Below, piece by piece: positions 24,776 to 33,087 of a DNA stretch of 53,833 nucleotides. The DNA is from Rhodospirillales bacterium (GTDB taxonomy: Bacteria; Pseudomonadota; Alphaproteobacteria; Rhodospirillales; UBA2165). Each line of letters opens with the position of its first letter. Positions within the stretch are counted from its first letter, which is position 1. The translations under genes and the position numbers were made by a program. The notes beneath the pieces were generated by a model that searched no databases, was not told the origin of the DNA, and saw only the letters and a program-made list of their open reading frames with translations. The stretch is from assembly GCA_028823885.1 (NCBI GenBank), contig JAPPFK010000101.1:1-53833 (forward strand), given 5' to 3'.

Positions 24776-25855
24776 TTACTTCATCATCATCTTGCTCTGC
24801 TTGTCCCACCAGGCATCGAAATCCGCAGGCTTGGGCAGACCAAGCGCTTTCAGCGACCGGGCGCCCTTGATGCCCAGTTTCTCGAAGGTTGCCGCGGTCT
24901 GTACCTCGACCTGAGCCGCGCGGCGGCTGGCTTCGGAGCCCGTACGGATATCGACGTCGAAGAATTTCTGCTTCGCGACCTTGGCAAAGGCGTCGGACTT
25001 GACGGCCGCAACGAAAGCCTTTTCGATTTTGGCTTGGACATCCTTCGGAACGCCCTTCAGCATCGCAAGATTGTAGATGCCGGAGAACGGCAACTGGCTC
25101 TTGATCTGCGGCAGGAAATTGCCGACGGATTTCAAGATCTTTCCGCCGCCCGCATCCAGGTCCTTGGTGCCGGTTTGCTGGATGTGGATAAGCTTGCCCG
25201 CGCGAATGTGCTCGATGTGCTCGTGTACGCCGCCGCCGGCGATCATGGTCTCGCCATTCAAACCGGCAAGCGTCGCCGGTTTGCCGCCCTTGTAGGGAAC
25301 GTATTTCAACGTCACGCCCGCCGACACGGCGACGACTGCGGCCAGTTCATGCCACAGACCGCCGGTACCGGAGGTCGAGATGGTGACCTTTCCGGGATTG
25401 GCCCGCGCCGCCTTGATGACGTCTTCGAAGGTCTTGAGCTTGGAGTCCGGACGGACGGACCAGCTGCCAAGGGAATTCGCGGCCTGCATGTACTGCCAGT
25501 CTTTCCAGGCCCGCGTTTCGGTGTGACCCATGACGCTGGCGTACTTATTGTAGTTGGCCGCCCCCAGAAGCGTATAGCCGTCGGCCTTTTTGCCCGCGAC
25601 AAACTTGGTCGCAACACCGCCGACCGCGCCCGGCTTGTTGATGACGTTGATTTTCCAGCCCGTCGATTTGGTCATTTCACCGACCAGCGTACGGAGAACG
25701 GTGTCGGTACCGCCGCCGGCGCCATACATCACGACGACTGTAATCGGACGCTCCGGCCATTCCGCCTTTGCGTCGGTGGCGGTGACAGCCATGAGGGCCG
25801 CCGCGCCGATGGCGGTGGCAAATACCGCCGAAGAGCTTCTGATGGATTTTCTCAT
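24776..25855 (-). CDS. tctC: TTT transporter periplasmic binding protein (TctC/Bug family), second system
   Basis: The 359-residue receptor has a signal peptide (MRKSIRSSSAVFATAIGAAALMAVTATDAKA, cleavage near 31). The Bug fold follows: WPERPITVVVMYGAGGGTDT, NKPGAVGGVATKFVAGKKAD and YVPYKGGKPATLAGLNGE near residues 185-202. It is somewhat longer than the first TctC (321). It is first in the operon, with the terminator at 24703 behind it and a two-mismatch copy of the operator 64 bp upstream of the start codon. Confidence 0.92.
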   Translation of the reverse strand: MRKSIRSSSAVFATAIGAAALMAVTATDAKAEWPERPITVVVMYGAGGGTDTVLRTLVGEMTKSTGWKINVINKPGAVGGVATKFVAGKKADGYTLLGAANYNKYASVMGHTETRAWKDWQYMQAANSLGSWSVRPDSKLKTFEDVIKAARANPGKVTISTSGTGGLWHELAAVVAVSAGVTLKYVPYKGGKPATLAGLNGETMIAGGGVHEHIEHIRAGKLIHIQQTGTKDLDAGGGKILKSVGNFLPQIKSQLPFSGIYNLAMLKGVPKDVQAKIEKAFVAAVKSDAFAKVAKQKFFDVDIRTGSEASRRAAQVEVQTAATFEKLGIKGARSLKALGLPKPADFDAWWDKQSKMMMK

Positions 25856-25918
25856 TTGGACACTCCCGGTAGGAAATTTAGAAGCCGATTGAAAAAAGAA
25901 CTCACTGGAACATGAGCA

Positions 25919-25932
25919 GTCTTATAGAAGAG
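25919..25932. promoter_or_regulatory. Degenerate copy of the 14-bp operator, copy 5 (two mismatches)
   Basis: GTCTTATAGAAGAG matches the palindrome at 12 of 14 positions, with the left half intact. It lies in the 243-bp gap between the divergent tctC (minus, start 25855) and the CoxM-like gene (plus, start 26099). The position upstream of a transporter receptor gene, as for copies 1-4, makes it more credible than its match alone. Confidence 0.45.
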
Positions 25933-26098
25933 TGGAACGTAGTGACGGGTCCGCCGCGAGTCAAGATTGTGACCGCAGGTCGGACAGGTTGCGCGTACGT
26001 CGAGGTGCGTTGACTCTCCTTGGTCGAGTTGGGCAAGGTACGAATCAATAACCGACGCCGTCTCGGCGGCCCCATGAACAACTTCACCCGGGTCTGAC

Positions 26099-26947
26099 GT
26101 GAAACCTGCACCATTCAACTACGCCAAGCCGTCCTCCGTCGATGAGGCGATCTCCCTCCTCGATGGCGACGCAACCCTTCTCGCCGGCGGTCAAAGTTTG
26201 GTTGCCACCCTCAACATGCGCCTGAGCGCGCCCGACCTGCTGGTCGACATCAACGGCCTTGAGGAATTGTCCGGCATATCCGTCGACGGCGGCACGGTTC
26301 GTATCGGCGCGCTCACCCGTCACCGGGAACTGGAGAGGTCCGAGGTCATCGCCGCGCAGGCGCCGCTGATCGCCGAAGCGGTGCCGTTGATTGCCCATCC
26401 GGCCATCCGCAACCGCGGGACCGTCGGGGGCAGCATCGCCTTTGCCGATCCCGCCGCCGAACTGCCGGCGTGCCTGCTGGCGCTCGACGGCGCGGTCGAG
26501 ATTGCCGGTTCGGGCGGCCGCCGCAAGGTGGGCGCCGGCGAATTTTTCCGCGGTCTCTACGACACGGCGCTCGAAGACGGCGAACTGATCACCGCCATCG
26601 AAGTGCCGGCCGCCGCCGGCAACCAGCGCTTCGCCGTTGAAGAGGTGGCGCGGCGTCATGGGGATTACGGCATGGCCGGTGTCATGGCATCCGTCACCGT
26701 GAATGGGGAGACCGTGGAGGCTGCCCGGTTGGTCTACATCGCCGCCGGCGGTACGCCCATGCTGGCCGAAGGGGCGGGGGCCGCGCTTGCCGGAAACGCC
26801 ATTGACGAGGCGAGCATCGGGGCGGCGCAGTCGGCGCTCGAGGGCGACCTCGATCCGTTCGACGACATGAATTCCACCGCCGCGACCAAGCTTCACTTGG
26901 CGCGGGTGATGACCGAGCGGGCGCTGAAGCGCATCGCGGGAGCGTAG
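26099..26947 (+). CDS. coxM: FAD-binding subunit of a xanthine dehydrogenase-family molybdenum hydroxylase (CoxM-like)
   Basis: Medium flavoprotein subunit of a three-part molybdenum hydroxylase, 282 residues. It has LLAGGQSLVATLNMRLSAPD near residues 27-46 (FAD pyrophosphate binding), LIAHPAIRNRGTVGGSIAFADPAAELPA near 98-125 (the second FAD motif TVGGSIAFADP), and the CO_deh_flav_C domain at the end. The GTG start gives KPAPFNYAKPSSVDEAISLL, the standard start of the family. It is followed 3 bp later by the 2Fe-2S subunit and then the molybdenum subunit, the M-S-L order. It passes electrons from the iron-sulfur subunit to an acceptor. Confidence 0.9.
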   Translation: MKPAPFNYAKPSSVDEAISLLDGDATLLAGGQSLVATLNMRLSAPDLLVDINGLEELSGISVDGGTVRIGALTRHRELERSEVIAAQAPLIAEAVPLIAHPAIRNRGTVGGSIAFADPAAELPACLLALDGAVEIAGSGGRRKVGAGEFFRGLYDTALEDGELITAIEVPAAAGNQRFAVEEVARRHGDYGMAGVMASVTVNGETVEAARLVYIAAGGTPMLAEGAGAALAGNAIDEASIGAAQSALEGDLDPFDDMNSTAATKLHLARVMTERALKRIAGA

Positions 26948-26950
26948 ACC

Positions 26951-27445
26951 ATGCCGGATTCAATCGATATTCCCCCTGTCGTCGTGACCGCGACGGTCAA
27001 CGGCGAACGGGTCTCGCGTGCGGTCGAACCCCGGATGAACCTCGTCGATTTCCTCCGCGAGGAGCTGGAACTCACCGGCAGCCACATCGGATGCGAACAC
27101 GGCGTTTGCGGCGCCTGCACCGTCAGGGTCGATGGGACCATCGTCCGCGGCTGCCTGATGCTGGCCGTCCAAGCCGACGGCGCCGAGGTCCTGACCATAG
27201 AAGGCCTATCGGAAAGCGGCGAGATCGCCGATCTGCAGGAGAACTTCAAGACCCGCAATGCGGCGCAATGCGGCTTCTGCACGCCGGGCATGCTGATGAC
27301 GGCCGCCGAACTGCTGGCCGAGAACCCGGGCGCCGGTCGAACGGAAATCCGGCAGCACATTTCCGGCAATTTCTGCCGCTGCACCGGTTACCAGGCCATC
27401 GTCGACGCCATAGAGGAAACCGGCAGAAACCGGGGGGAGAAATAA
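26951..27445 (+). CDS. coxS: 2Fe-2S subunit of a molybdenum hydroxylase (CoxS-like)
   Basis: Small iron-sulfur subunit, 164 residues. The N-terminal plant-ferredoxin-type cluster ligands are in GCEHGVCGACTVRVDG with a further cysteine in IVRGCLML (about residues 46-74). The C-terminal four-helix domain carries the second cluster: QCGFCTPGM near 108-116 and GNFCRCTGYQ near 141-150. Both clusters are complete. The TAA overlaps the ATG of the large subunit by one base. Confidence 0.93.
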   Translation: MPDSIDIPPVVVTATVNGERVSRAVEPRMNLVDFLREELELTGSHIGCEHGVCGACTVRVDGTIVRGCLMLAVQADGAEVLTIEGLSESGEIADLQENFKTRNAAQCGFCTPGMLMTAAELLAENPGAGRTEIRQHISGNFCRCTGYQAIVDAIEETGRNRGEK

Positions 27446-29829
27446 TGGCTGATAGCCCCGTTGTCACCGTTCACGACCGGCCCAACAGCTATATCGGCCG
27501 CTCGGTTCCGCGCCCCAACGTCCAGCGGCTGCTTCATGGCCGCGGCACGTTCACCGACGACATCAAGCTGCCGCGAATGGTCCATGCGGCGTACCTGCGC
27601 TCACCGTTCGCCCACGCCGACATCAAGTCGATCAACGCCGATGCGGCCAAGGCGGCGCCGGGGGTCGCCGGGGTCTTCACCGGAAAGGAGATCGCCGAAC
27701 TGTGCGAACCCTGGGTCGGTGTCCTCTCCCACCTGGAGGGCATGCGCTCACCTCCGCAATACCCGATGGCCATCGACAGGGCCCGCTGGCAGGGCGAGCC
27801 GGTGGTCGCCGTGGTCGCCGAGACCCGCGCGCAGGCCGAAGACGCCGTCGAACTGGTCGAAGTGGACTGGGCAGAACTGCCGGCCGCCTGCGACATGACG
27901 GCGGCGCTCGATGCCGACGCGCCGGTGATCCACGAAGAGTACGGCAACAATCTCTGTTGGGAGCGGATCGTCGACGAAGGCGATGTGGACGCCGCGTTCG
28001 ATCAAGCGGCGGTGGTCGTCGAAGACGAGTTCACCTTCGGCCGCCACACCGGCGTCACGCTGGAACCGAGAGCCATCATCTCCAGCTGGGATCCGTCCGA
28101 GGAACAGCTCACGGTCTACATGTCGACCCAGGGTCCGCACATGCTTCAGGCCATTTTCGCCAAGCACTTCGGCCTGGAGGAGCACCGGGTTCGGGTGATT
28201 TGCAAGGATGTGGGCGGCGCGTTCGGCATCAAGGTTCACACCTACGGCGACGAAATCGCGACCGCCGCGCTGACCATGCTTCTGAAGCGGCCGGTGAAAT
28301 TCATCCCCGACCGGATGGAAAGCTTCACCGCCGACATTCATGCCCGCCACCACACGATCAAGGCGCGGATGGCGGTCGCCGAGGACGGCAAAATTCTCGC
28401 CATTGATTTCGACGACCTCACCGGTATCGGACCCTACTCCATGTACCCGCGGTCGAGCGGAATCGAGATCAATCAGGTGCTCAATCTGACCGGCGGGCCC
28501 TACACAATCGAAAACTATCGGGCGCGGGGACGGGTGGTGTTTCAGAACAAGCCGCTGATGTGCCAATACCGGGCGGTCGGCCACCCCATCGCCACCGCGA
28601 TGCAGGAAGCGCTGGTCGATCATGCGGCCCAGGCGTTGGGTATGGATGTGGTGGAAATCCGGGAAAAGAACCTGGTTCCCGACGATGCCTATCCGACCAA
28701 ATCCATCACCGGCATGCCGTTCGACAAGCTCTCCCACCATGCCGCCAAGGACAAGCTGCTCGGTATGGTGGACTACGCAGGGTTGCGGGCCGACCAGGAG
28801 AAGGCGCGGGAATCCGGTATCTATCGCGGTATCGGATTTGCCTGCATGATCGAGGTGACGAGCCCCAGCCCCATGTTCTACGGGGTCGGCGGCGCGCCGA
28901 TCTCGGCCCAGGACGGTGTGACCCTGCGCCTGGATGCCAAGGGCAACCTGATTGTCGCCTCGGGCGTCACCGAGCAGGGCCAAGGCGCCGAAGCGGTACT
29001 TTCACAGGTCGCCGCGACGGCGGTCGGCGTGACCCCGGACAAGATCAAGATCATCACCGGCGATACGGAGATCACCCCTTATGGCGGCGGCACCTGGGCC
29101 TCCCGCGGCACCGGCATCGCCGGCGAAGCGGCGGCACAGGCCGGCCACGCCCTTCGGGATCAGGTATTGGAAGTCGCCGGCATCATGCTCCAGTCGGAAC
29201 CGCGGAAGCTCGATATCCGGGACAACGCGGTTGTCGATGCCGATACGGGCAACGAACGAATCAGCCTCGCCGAGGTCGGACGGGTGGTCTATTACCGGGC
29301 CGATACCCTGCCCAAGGATTATCAGTCGGAACTCATTGCCACCCGGCACCACGTGCCTAAGAAGTTTCCCTTCGCCTTCACCAACGGCATCCATTGCTCC
29401 CACGTCGAGGTCGATGTGGATACGGGCGTGGTGAAACTGCTCAACTATTGGGTGGTCGAGGATTGCGGCACGGTGATAAATCCGTTGCTGGTGGAAGAGC
29501 AGGTGCGCGGCGGCGTGATTCAGGGCATCGGCGGCGCGCTCTACGAAGAGTGCCTCTACAGCGACGAGGGGCAGCTGCTCAACGGCAACCTCGCCGACTA
29601 TTTGGTGCCCATGGCCGCGGAGATGCCCGACATCCAGGTCGGCCACGTGACCAGTCCCAACAGCGATTCCGAACTCGGCGCGAAAGGCGCCGGGGAAGGC
29701 GGGACCGGCGGGGCGCCCGCGGCGATTCTCAACGCGGTCAACGACGCCTTGCTGCCGTTAGGCGCGCGGTTGACCGTCAACCCGATGACTCCGGAGCGTG
29801 TGCTTCGCGCACTCGGCAAGACCGAATAG
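27445..29829 (+). CDS. coxL: Molybdenum-binding large subunit of a xanthine dehydrogenase-family hydroxylase (CoxL-like, divergent loop)
   Basis: Catalytic subunit, 794 residues, the usual length. It has the N-terminal Ald_Xan_dh_C domain (SYIGRSVPRPNVQRLLHGRG). The molybdenum-cofactor region includes DVGGAFGIKVHTYGDE near 259 and GVTEQGQGAEAVLSQVA near 512. The catalytic glutamate is in LGAKGAGEGGTGGAP near 750-764. The active-site loop reads QYRAVGHP at about residues 374-381. CO dehydrogenase has AYXCSFR and many relatives AYRGAGR, so true CO oxidation is unlikely; the enzyme probably hydroxylates a heterocycle, aldehyde or acyl compound. The gene starts at the ATG overlapping the CoxS stop. 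No maturation genes follow. Confidence 0.9.
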   Translation: MADSPVVTVHDRPNSYIGRSVPRPNVQRLLHGRGTFTDDIKLPRMVHAAYLRSPFAHADIKSINADAAKAAPGVAGVFTGKEIAELCEPWVGVLSHLEGMRSPPQYPMAIDRARWQGEPVVAVVAETRAQAEDAVELVEVDWAELPAACDMTAALDADAPVIHEEYGNNLCWERIVDEGDVDAAFDQAAVVVEDEFTFGRHTGVTLEPRAIISSWDPSEEQLTVYMSTQGPHMLQAIFAKHFGLEEHRVRVICKDVGGAFGIKVHTYGDEIATAALTMLLKRPVKFIPDRMESFTADIHARHHTIKARMAVAEDGKILAIDFDDLTGIGPYSMYPRSSGIEINQVLNLTGGPYTIENYRARGRVVFQNKPLMCQYRAVGHPIATAMQEALVDHAAQALGMDVVEIREKNLVPDDAYPTKSITGMPFDKLSHHAAKDKLLGMVDYAGLRADQEKARESGIYRGIGFACMIEVTSPSPMFYGVGGAPISAQDGVTLRLDAKGNLIVASGVTEQGQGAEAVLSQVAATAVGVTPDKIKIITGDTEITPYGGGTWASRGTGIAGEAAAQAGHALRDQVLEVAGIMLQSEPRKLDIRDNAVVDADTGNERISLAEVGRVVYYRADTLPKDYQSELIATRHHVPKKFPFAFTNGIHCSHVEVDVDTGVVKLLNYWVVEDCGTVINPLLVEEQVRGGVIQGIGGALYEECLYSDEGQLLNGNLADYLVPMAAEMPDIQVGHVTSPNSDSELGAKGAGEGGTGGAPAAILNAVNDALLPLGARLTVNPMTPERVLRALGKTE

Positions 29830-29895
29830 GCATCGCCCGAGCGGATAAATCATCACGCCGCTTTCGCGCTTTCGTGGGCAATTTCCGTGTGCTAC

Positions 29896-29935
29896 CGTTT
29901 CGTCGAATTTTTCGATGCCGGACACCGACGAAACG
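29896..29935. promoter_or_regulatory. 10-bp inverted repeat upstream of the branched-chain-type ABC operon
   Basis: CGTTTCGTCG (29896-29905) and CGACGAAACG (29926-29935) are perfect complements separated by 20 bp, in the 147-bp gap between the molybdenum hydroxylase and the next receptor gene. The centre-to-centre distance is 30 bp, about three helical turns, which suits a regulator binding two faces. No T run follows, so a terminator is less likely. It is unlike the 14-bp operators. Confidence 0.4.
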
Positions 29936-29976
29936 ATCCGGCGAGGTTTTGAAATCAATTCTGGGAGGCGTCTTCG

Positions 29977-31221
29977 ATGCGATTCTTCAAACAATTAGTA
30001 CTAGCCATCGCCGCGTTGGCGGTGGTCGTTGCCTACTCGCCGCAAGTGAGTGCGCAATCCGGCAAGCCCATCAAGATCGGTTTCTCGATGGCGCTCACCG
30101 GCGTTCTCGGTGCCGGCGGCAAGAGCGCGCTGATCGCCATGGAGATTTGGCGCGACGACGTTAACAAGAAAGGCGGCCTTCTCGGGCGCCCCGTCGAACT
30201 GGTGTATTACGACGATGCCACGACGCCCGCGAAGGTGCCGGCCATCTACACCAAGCTGCTGAACGTCGACAAGGTCGACCTCGTGGTTTCCAGCTACGGC
30301 ACCGACGTGATCGCGCCGGCCATGCCCATCGTCATGCGGTCGGGCAAGGTGTTCCTGGGGCTGTTCGGTCTCGACGTGAACCACAAGTTCAAATATGACC
30401 GCTACTTCCAGATCATGCCTGCCGGTCCCAACCCGGCCCAGGATTGGTCCCGCGGCTTCTTCGATATCGCCAAGGAAAAGGGCCTGAAGAGCGTGGCGAT
30501 TGCCGGTGCGGACGCGGAATTCGCGCAGAACGCCGTCAAGGGCGCCCGCGCGAACGCCAAGCAGGACGGGCTGAACATCGTCTATGACAAGAGCTTCCCG
30601 CCCTCCACGGCCGACTTCACGCCGATCCTCCGGGCCATTCAGGCGACCAATCCCGATATCATCTACTTCGGGTCTTATCCGGCGAACTCCGTGGGTATCG
30701 TCAAGGCGGCCAACGAGCTCGGCCTCAAGGCCAAGCTGGTGGGCGGCGGCATGGTCGGTCTGCAATTCGCGGCGATCATGAAGAACCTCGGCCCGGGCCT
30801 GAACAACCTCGTCAATTATGATTTCTGGGTTCCGGCGAAAACGCTGAAGTTCCCGGGCATCGAGGAGTTCCTGAAGAAGTACCAGGCGGCGGCCGCCGGC
30901 AAGGGTGTCGACCTGCTGGGTCACTACCTCCCGCCGTGGGCCTATGCCTACATGCAGGTTCTGGGTCAATCCGTCGAAGCGACCAAGTCCCTGGATGACA
31001 AGAAGCTGGCCGAGTACATCCACAAGACCACCTTCAACACCGTGGTTGGACCGGTCAAATTCGGCAAGAACGGCGAATGGGCTACGTCTCGCGCGCTGAT
31101 GATTCAGTTCCGCGGCATCAAGGCGAACAATCTGGATCAGTTCAAAATGGAAGGCACACGCGTCGTCCTGAAGCCAGACACCGTCAAGTCCGGGGATATC
31201 ATGTTCCCGTACAAGAAGTAG
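29977..31221 (+). CDS. Branched-chain-type ABC transporter substrate-binding protein (LivJ/Peripla_BP_6)
   Basis: The 414-residue periplasmic receptor has a signal peptide (MRFFKQLVLAIAALAVVVAYSPQVSA, about 26 residues). It is a type-I periplasmic binding protein: IKIGFSMALTGVLGAGGKSA, VNKKGGLLGRPVELVYYDDA, and DLVVSSYGTDVIAPAMPIVM. The second lobe is recognised by KGLKSVAIAGADAEF and TPILRAIQATNPDIIYFGSY. GGGAGGCG precedes the ATG. It heads a five-gene H-M-G-F importer operon. The family carries amino acids, amides, urea and aromatic acids; proximity to catabolic genes favours an aromatic or amide ligand but this is inferred. Confidence 0.9.
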   Translation: MRFFKQLVLAIAALAVVVAYSPQVSAQSGKPIKIGFSMALTGVLGAGGKSALIAMEIWRDDVNKKGGLLGRPVELVYYDDATTPAKVPAIYTKLLNVDKVDLVVSSYGTDVIAPAMPIVMRSGKVFLGLFGLDVNHKFKYDRYFQIMPAGPNPAQDWSRGFFDIAKEKGLKSVAIAGADAEFAQNAVKGARANAKQDGLNIVYDKSFPPSTADFTPILRAIQATNPDIIYFGSYPANSVGIVKAANELGLKAKLVGGGMVGLQFAAIMKNLGPGLNNLVNYDFWVPAKTLKFPGIEEFLKKYQAAAAGKGVDLLGHYLPPWAYAYMQVLGQSVEATKSLDDKKLAEYIHKTTFNTVVGPVKFGKNGEWATSRALMIQFRGIKANNLDQFKMEGTRVVLKPDTVKSGDIMFPYKK

Positions 31222-31261
31222 ACCAAGTACGACCTGACAGAAGCCCGCGGCGACCGTATCC

Positions 31262-32134
31262 ATGGATGCATCTCTATTCCTGAATGCGATCGCCGCGGGC
31301 ATTCTTCTGGGCGGCTTCTATGCCGCCGTCGCGCTCGGCCTGTCGATCGTCTTCGGCCAGCTCGACATCGTCAATATTGCCCACCCGGCCTTCATCGTGG
31401 CGGGGTCTTATCTGGTTTTCGCCCTCAACGGCGGCTTCGGCCTCGACCCGGTGATCGCCGGCATTCTGCTGATGCCCATATTCTTCGCGGTGGGCGTCTT
31501 CGTCTATCGCGTCTATTACGCGGCATTTGAGCGAACCGGCCGGGAGTCGCTGGCCGGCCTCGCCTTTTTCTTCGGCCTCATGTTCGTCATCGAGGTTCTG
31601 TTCATCATTTTCTACGGCGTCGATTACCGGCTGGTCGAGGCCGACTATATCGGCAAACAAATCGAGATCGGCCTGGTCGGCATTCCGTGGCGGATGCTGG
31701 TGCCGTTCTGCGCGGCGCTGGTCATGACCGGCGCCATTTATCTGTTTATGTCCCGGACCTTCCTCGGCCGCGCGATTCTGGCGGTGTCGCAGGACCGGCT
31801 GGCGCTGCAGCTCATGGGTGCCGATCCGGTCAAGATCAAGCAGATCGCCTTCGGCATCGGCATCGCGACGGCGGCGCTCGCCGGCGCGCTTCTGATCATG
31901 ATCGGCCCGGTGGAGCCGACCATCGGGCGGCTTTATATCGGCCGGATTTTCGCCATCATCGTACTCGGCGGCATGGGCAGTATCCCCGGAACGCTCGTCG
32001 CGGCGCTTATCATCGGCCTGTCGGAGAGTATCGTCACGACCTATATCGGGCCGTCCTGGGCGCCGACGGTGGCGTTCGGCTTCCTGTTGATAACGCTGGC
32101 GGTTCGCCCGCAGGGCCTGTTTGGGCGGCTATAA
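31262..32134 (+). CDS. livH: Branched-chain-type ABC transporter permease (LivH-like)
   Basis: Inner-membrane channel subunit, 290 residues with about eight hydrophobic spans. LivH features include GGFYAAVALGLSIVFGQLDIVNIAH near residues 15-39, the cytoplasmic loop SRTFLGRAILAVSQDRLALQLMGAD near 160-184 and GTLVAALIIGLSESI near the end. It follows the receptor by 40 bp and shares one base of its TAA with the ATG of livM. Confidence 0.92.
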   Translation: MDASLFLNAIAAGILLGGFYAAVALGLSIVFGQLDIVNIAHPAFIVAGSYLVFALNGGFGLDPVIAGILLMPIFFAVGVFVYRVYYAAFERTGRESLAGLAFFFGLMFVIEVLFIIFYGVDYRLVEADYIGKQIEIGLVGIPWRMLVPFCAALVMTGAIYLFMSRTFLGRAILAVSQDRLALQLMGADPVKIKQIAFGIGIATAALAGALLIMIGPVEPTIGRLYIGRIFAIIVLGGMGSIPGTLVAALIIGLSESIVTTYIGPSWAPTVAFGFLLITLAVRPQGLFGRL

Positions 32135-33087
32135 TGAAAATCAGCGGGTTCTGGATAGGCATTGTATTGGTGCTCGCCGCGGGCTTTGTCCTGGCCGGCG
32201 TCGCGGACAACCAGTTCCTGTTTTTTGCCGGTTACGTGGTCCTGCAGGGCCTGATCATGGCCGTGGCGTGGAATGTCCTCGGCGGGTTTACCGGCTATGT
32301 GAATTTCGGCAGCGCCGGGTTTTTCGCCATCGGCGCCTACACGGCAATCGCGCTTCACCAGTTTGCCGAATTGCCGCTGCTGGTCCTGATCGTCATCGCC
32401 GGTATCGTGTGCGGATTGATCGGCCTGGGCACCGGTTATTTGACGCTCCGGCTGCGCGGCGTCTACTTCGCCATCGCGACATTGGCCATGGCCATCGTGT
32501 TCGAATCGTTGATCACCAACTGGGATTATGTCGGCGGGTCCGCGGGGGCCTATGTGATAACCCCCGCAGAAGTGCCGTTCTTCGACAGCTTCATCGAAAT
32601 GATGTTCATTTTGATGCTGGTTTTGTCGCTCATCTGCGTTGCGGTGTCCCGATATCTCAGCATGTCGCGGATGGGACGGGGACTGGCATCCATTCGTGAC
32701 GATGAGACCGCCGCCGAATGCATGGGCGTTCCGACCCTTCGATTGAAGCTCATCTCGACCACCGTCATGGGCGTCATGATGGGGGTGGCCGGCGCGCCAT
32801 TCCCGTTCTTCGTCACCTACATCAACCCGCTCTCCGCGTTCGATCTGCTGATCGCCGTCAACGCGATCGCCATGCCCATGATCGGCGGCACGGCGGTGTG
32901 GTTCGGACCCGTCATCGGCGCGCTGCTGCTCGGCACGATCCAGCAAATCGTGACCGTCACCATTTCTTCCGAGTTGAACATCCTGATCGTCGGTGTGGTG
33001 CTGATTGGGTTCGTGGCGCTCGCCCCCCGCGGGATCGTCGGGCTGTTCCAGGACTTTGCGCGGAAGCGCCGCGGGGGAGGCAAGTGA
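32134..33087 (+). CDS. livM: Branched-chain-type ABC transporter permease (LivM-like)
   Basis: Second inner-membrane subunit, 317 residues. Characteristic LivM stretches are AVAWNVLGGFTGYVNFGSAGFFAIGAY near residues 44-70, LRGVYFAIATLAMAIVFE near 108-125, and the coupling region MGRGLASIRDDETAAECMGV near 181-200. The ATG at 32134 overlaps the livH stop; earlier in-frame codons lie inside livH. Its TGA shares a base with the livG ATG, so the operon is tightly coupled. Confidence 0.92.
   Translation: MKISGFWIGIVLVLAAGFVLAGVADNQFLFFAGYVVLQGLIMAVAWNVLGGFTGYVNFGSAGFFAIGAYTAIALHQFAELPLLVLIVIAGIVCGLIGLGTGYLTLRLRGVYFAIATLAMAIVFESLITNWDYVGGSAGAYVITPAEVPFFDSFIEMMFILMLVLSLICVAVSRYLSMSRMGRGLASIRDDETAAECMGVPTLRLKLISTTVMGVMMGVAGAPFPFFVTYINPLSAFDLLIAVNAIAMPMIGGTAVWFGPVIGALLLGTIQQIVTVTISSELNILIVGVVLIGFVALAPRGIVGLFQDFARKRRGGGK

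Noticed and set aside
27445..29829. True aerobic CO dehydrogenase
   Set aside because: The AYXCSFR loop is absent and replaced by QYRAVGHP, so the CO-oxidising active site is not supported.
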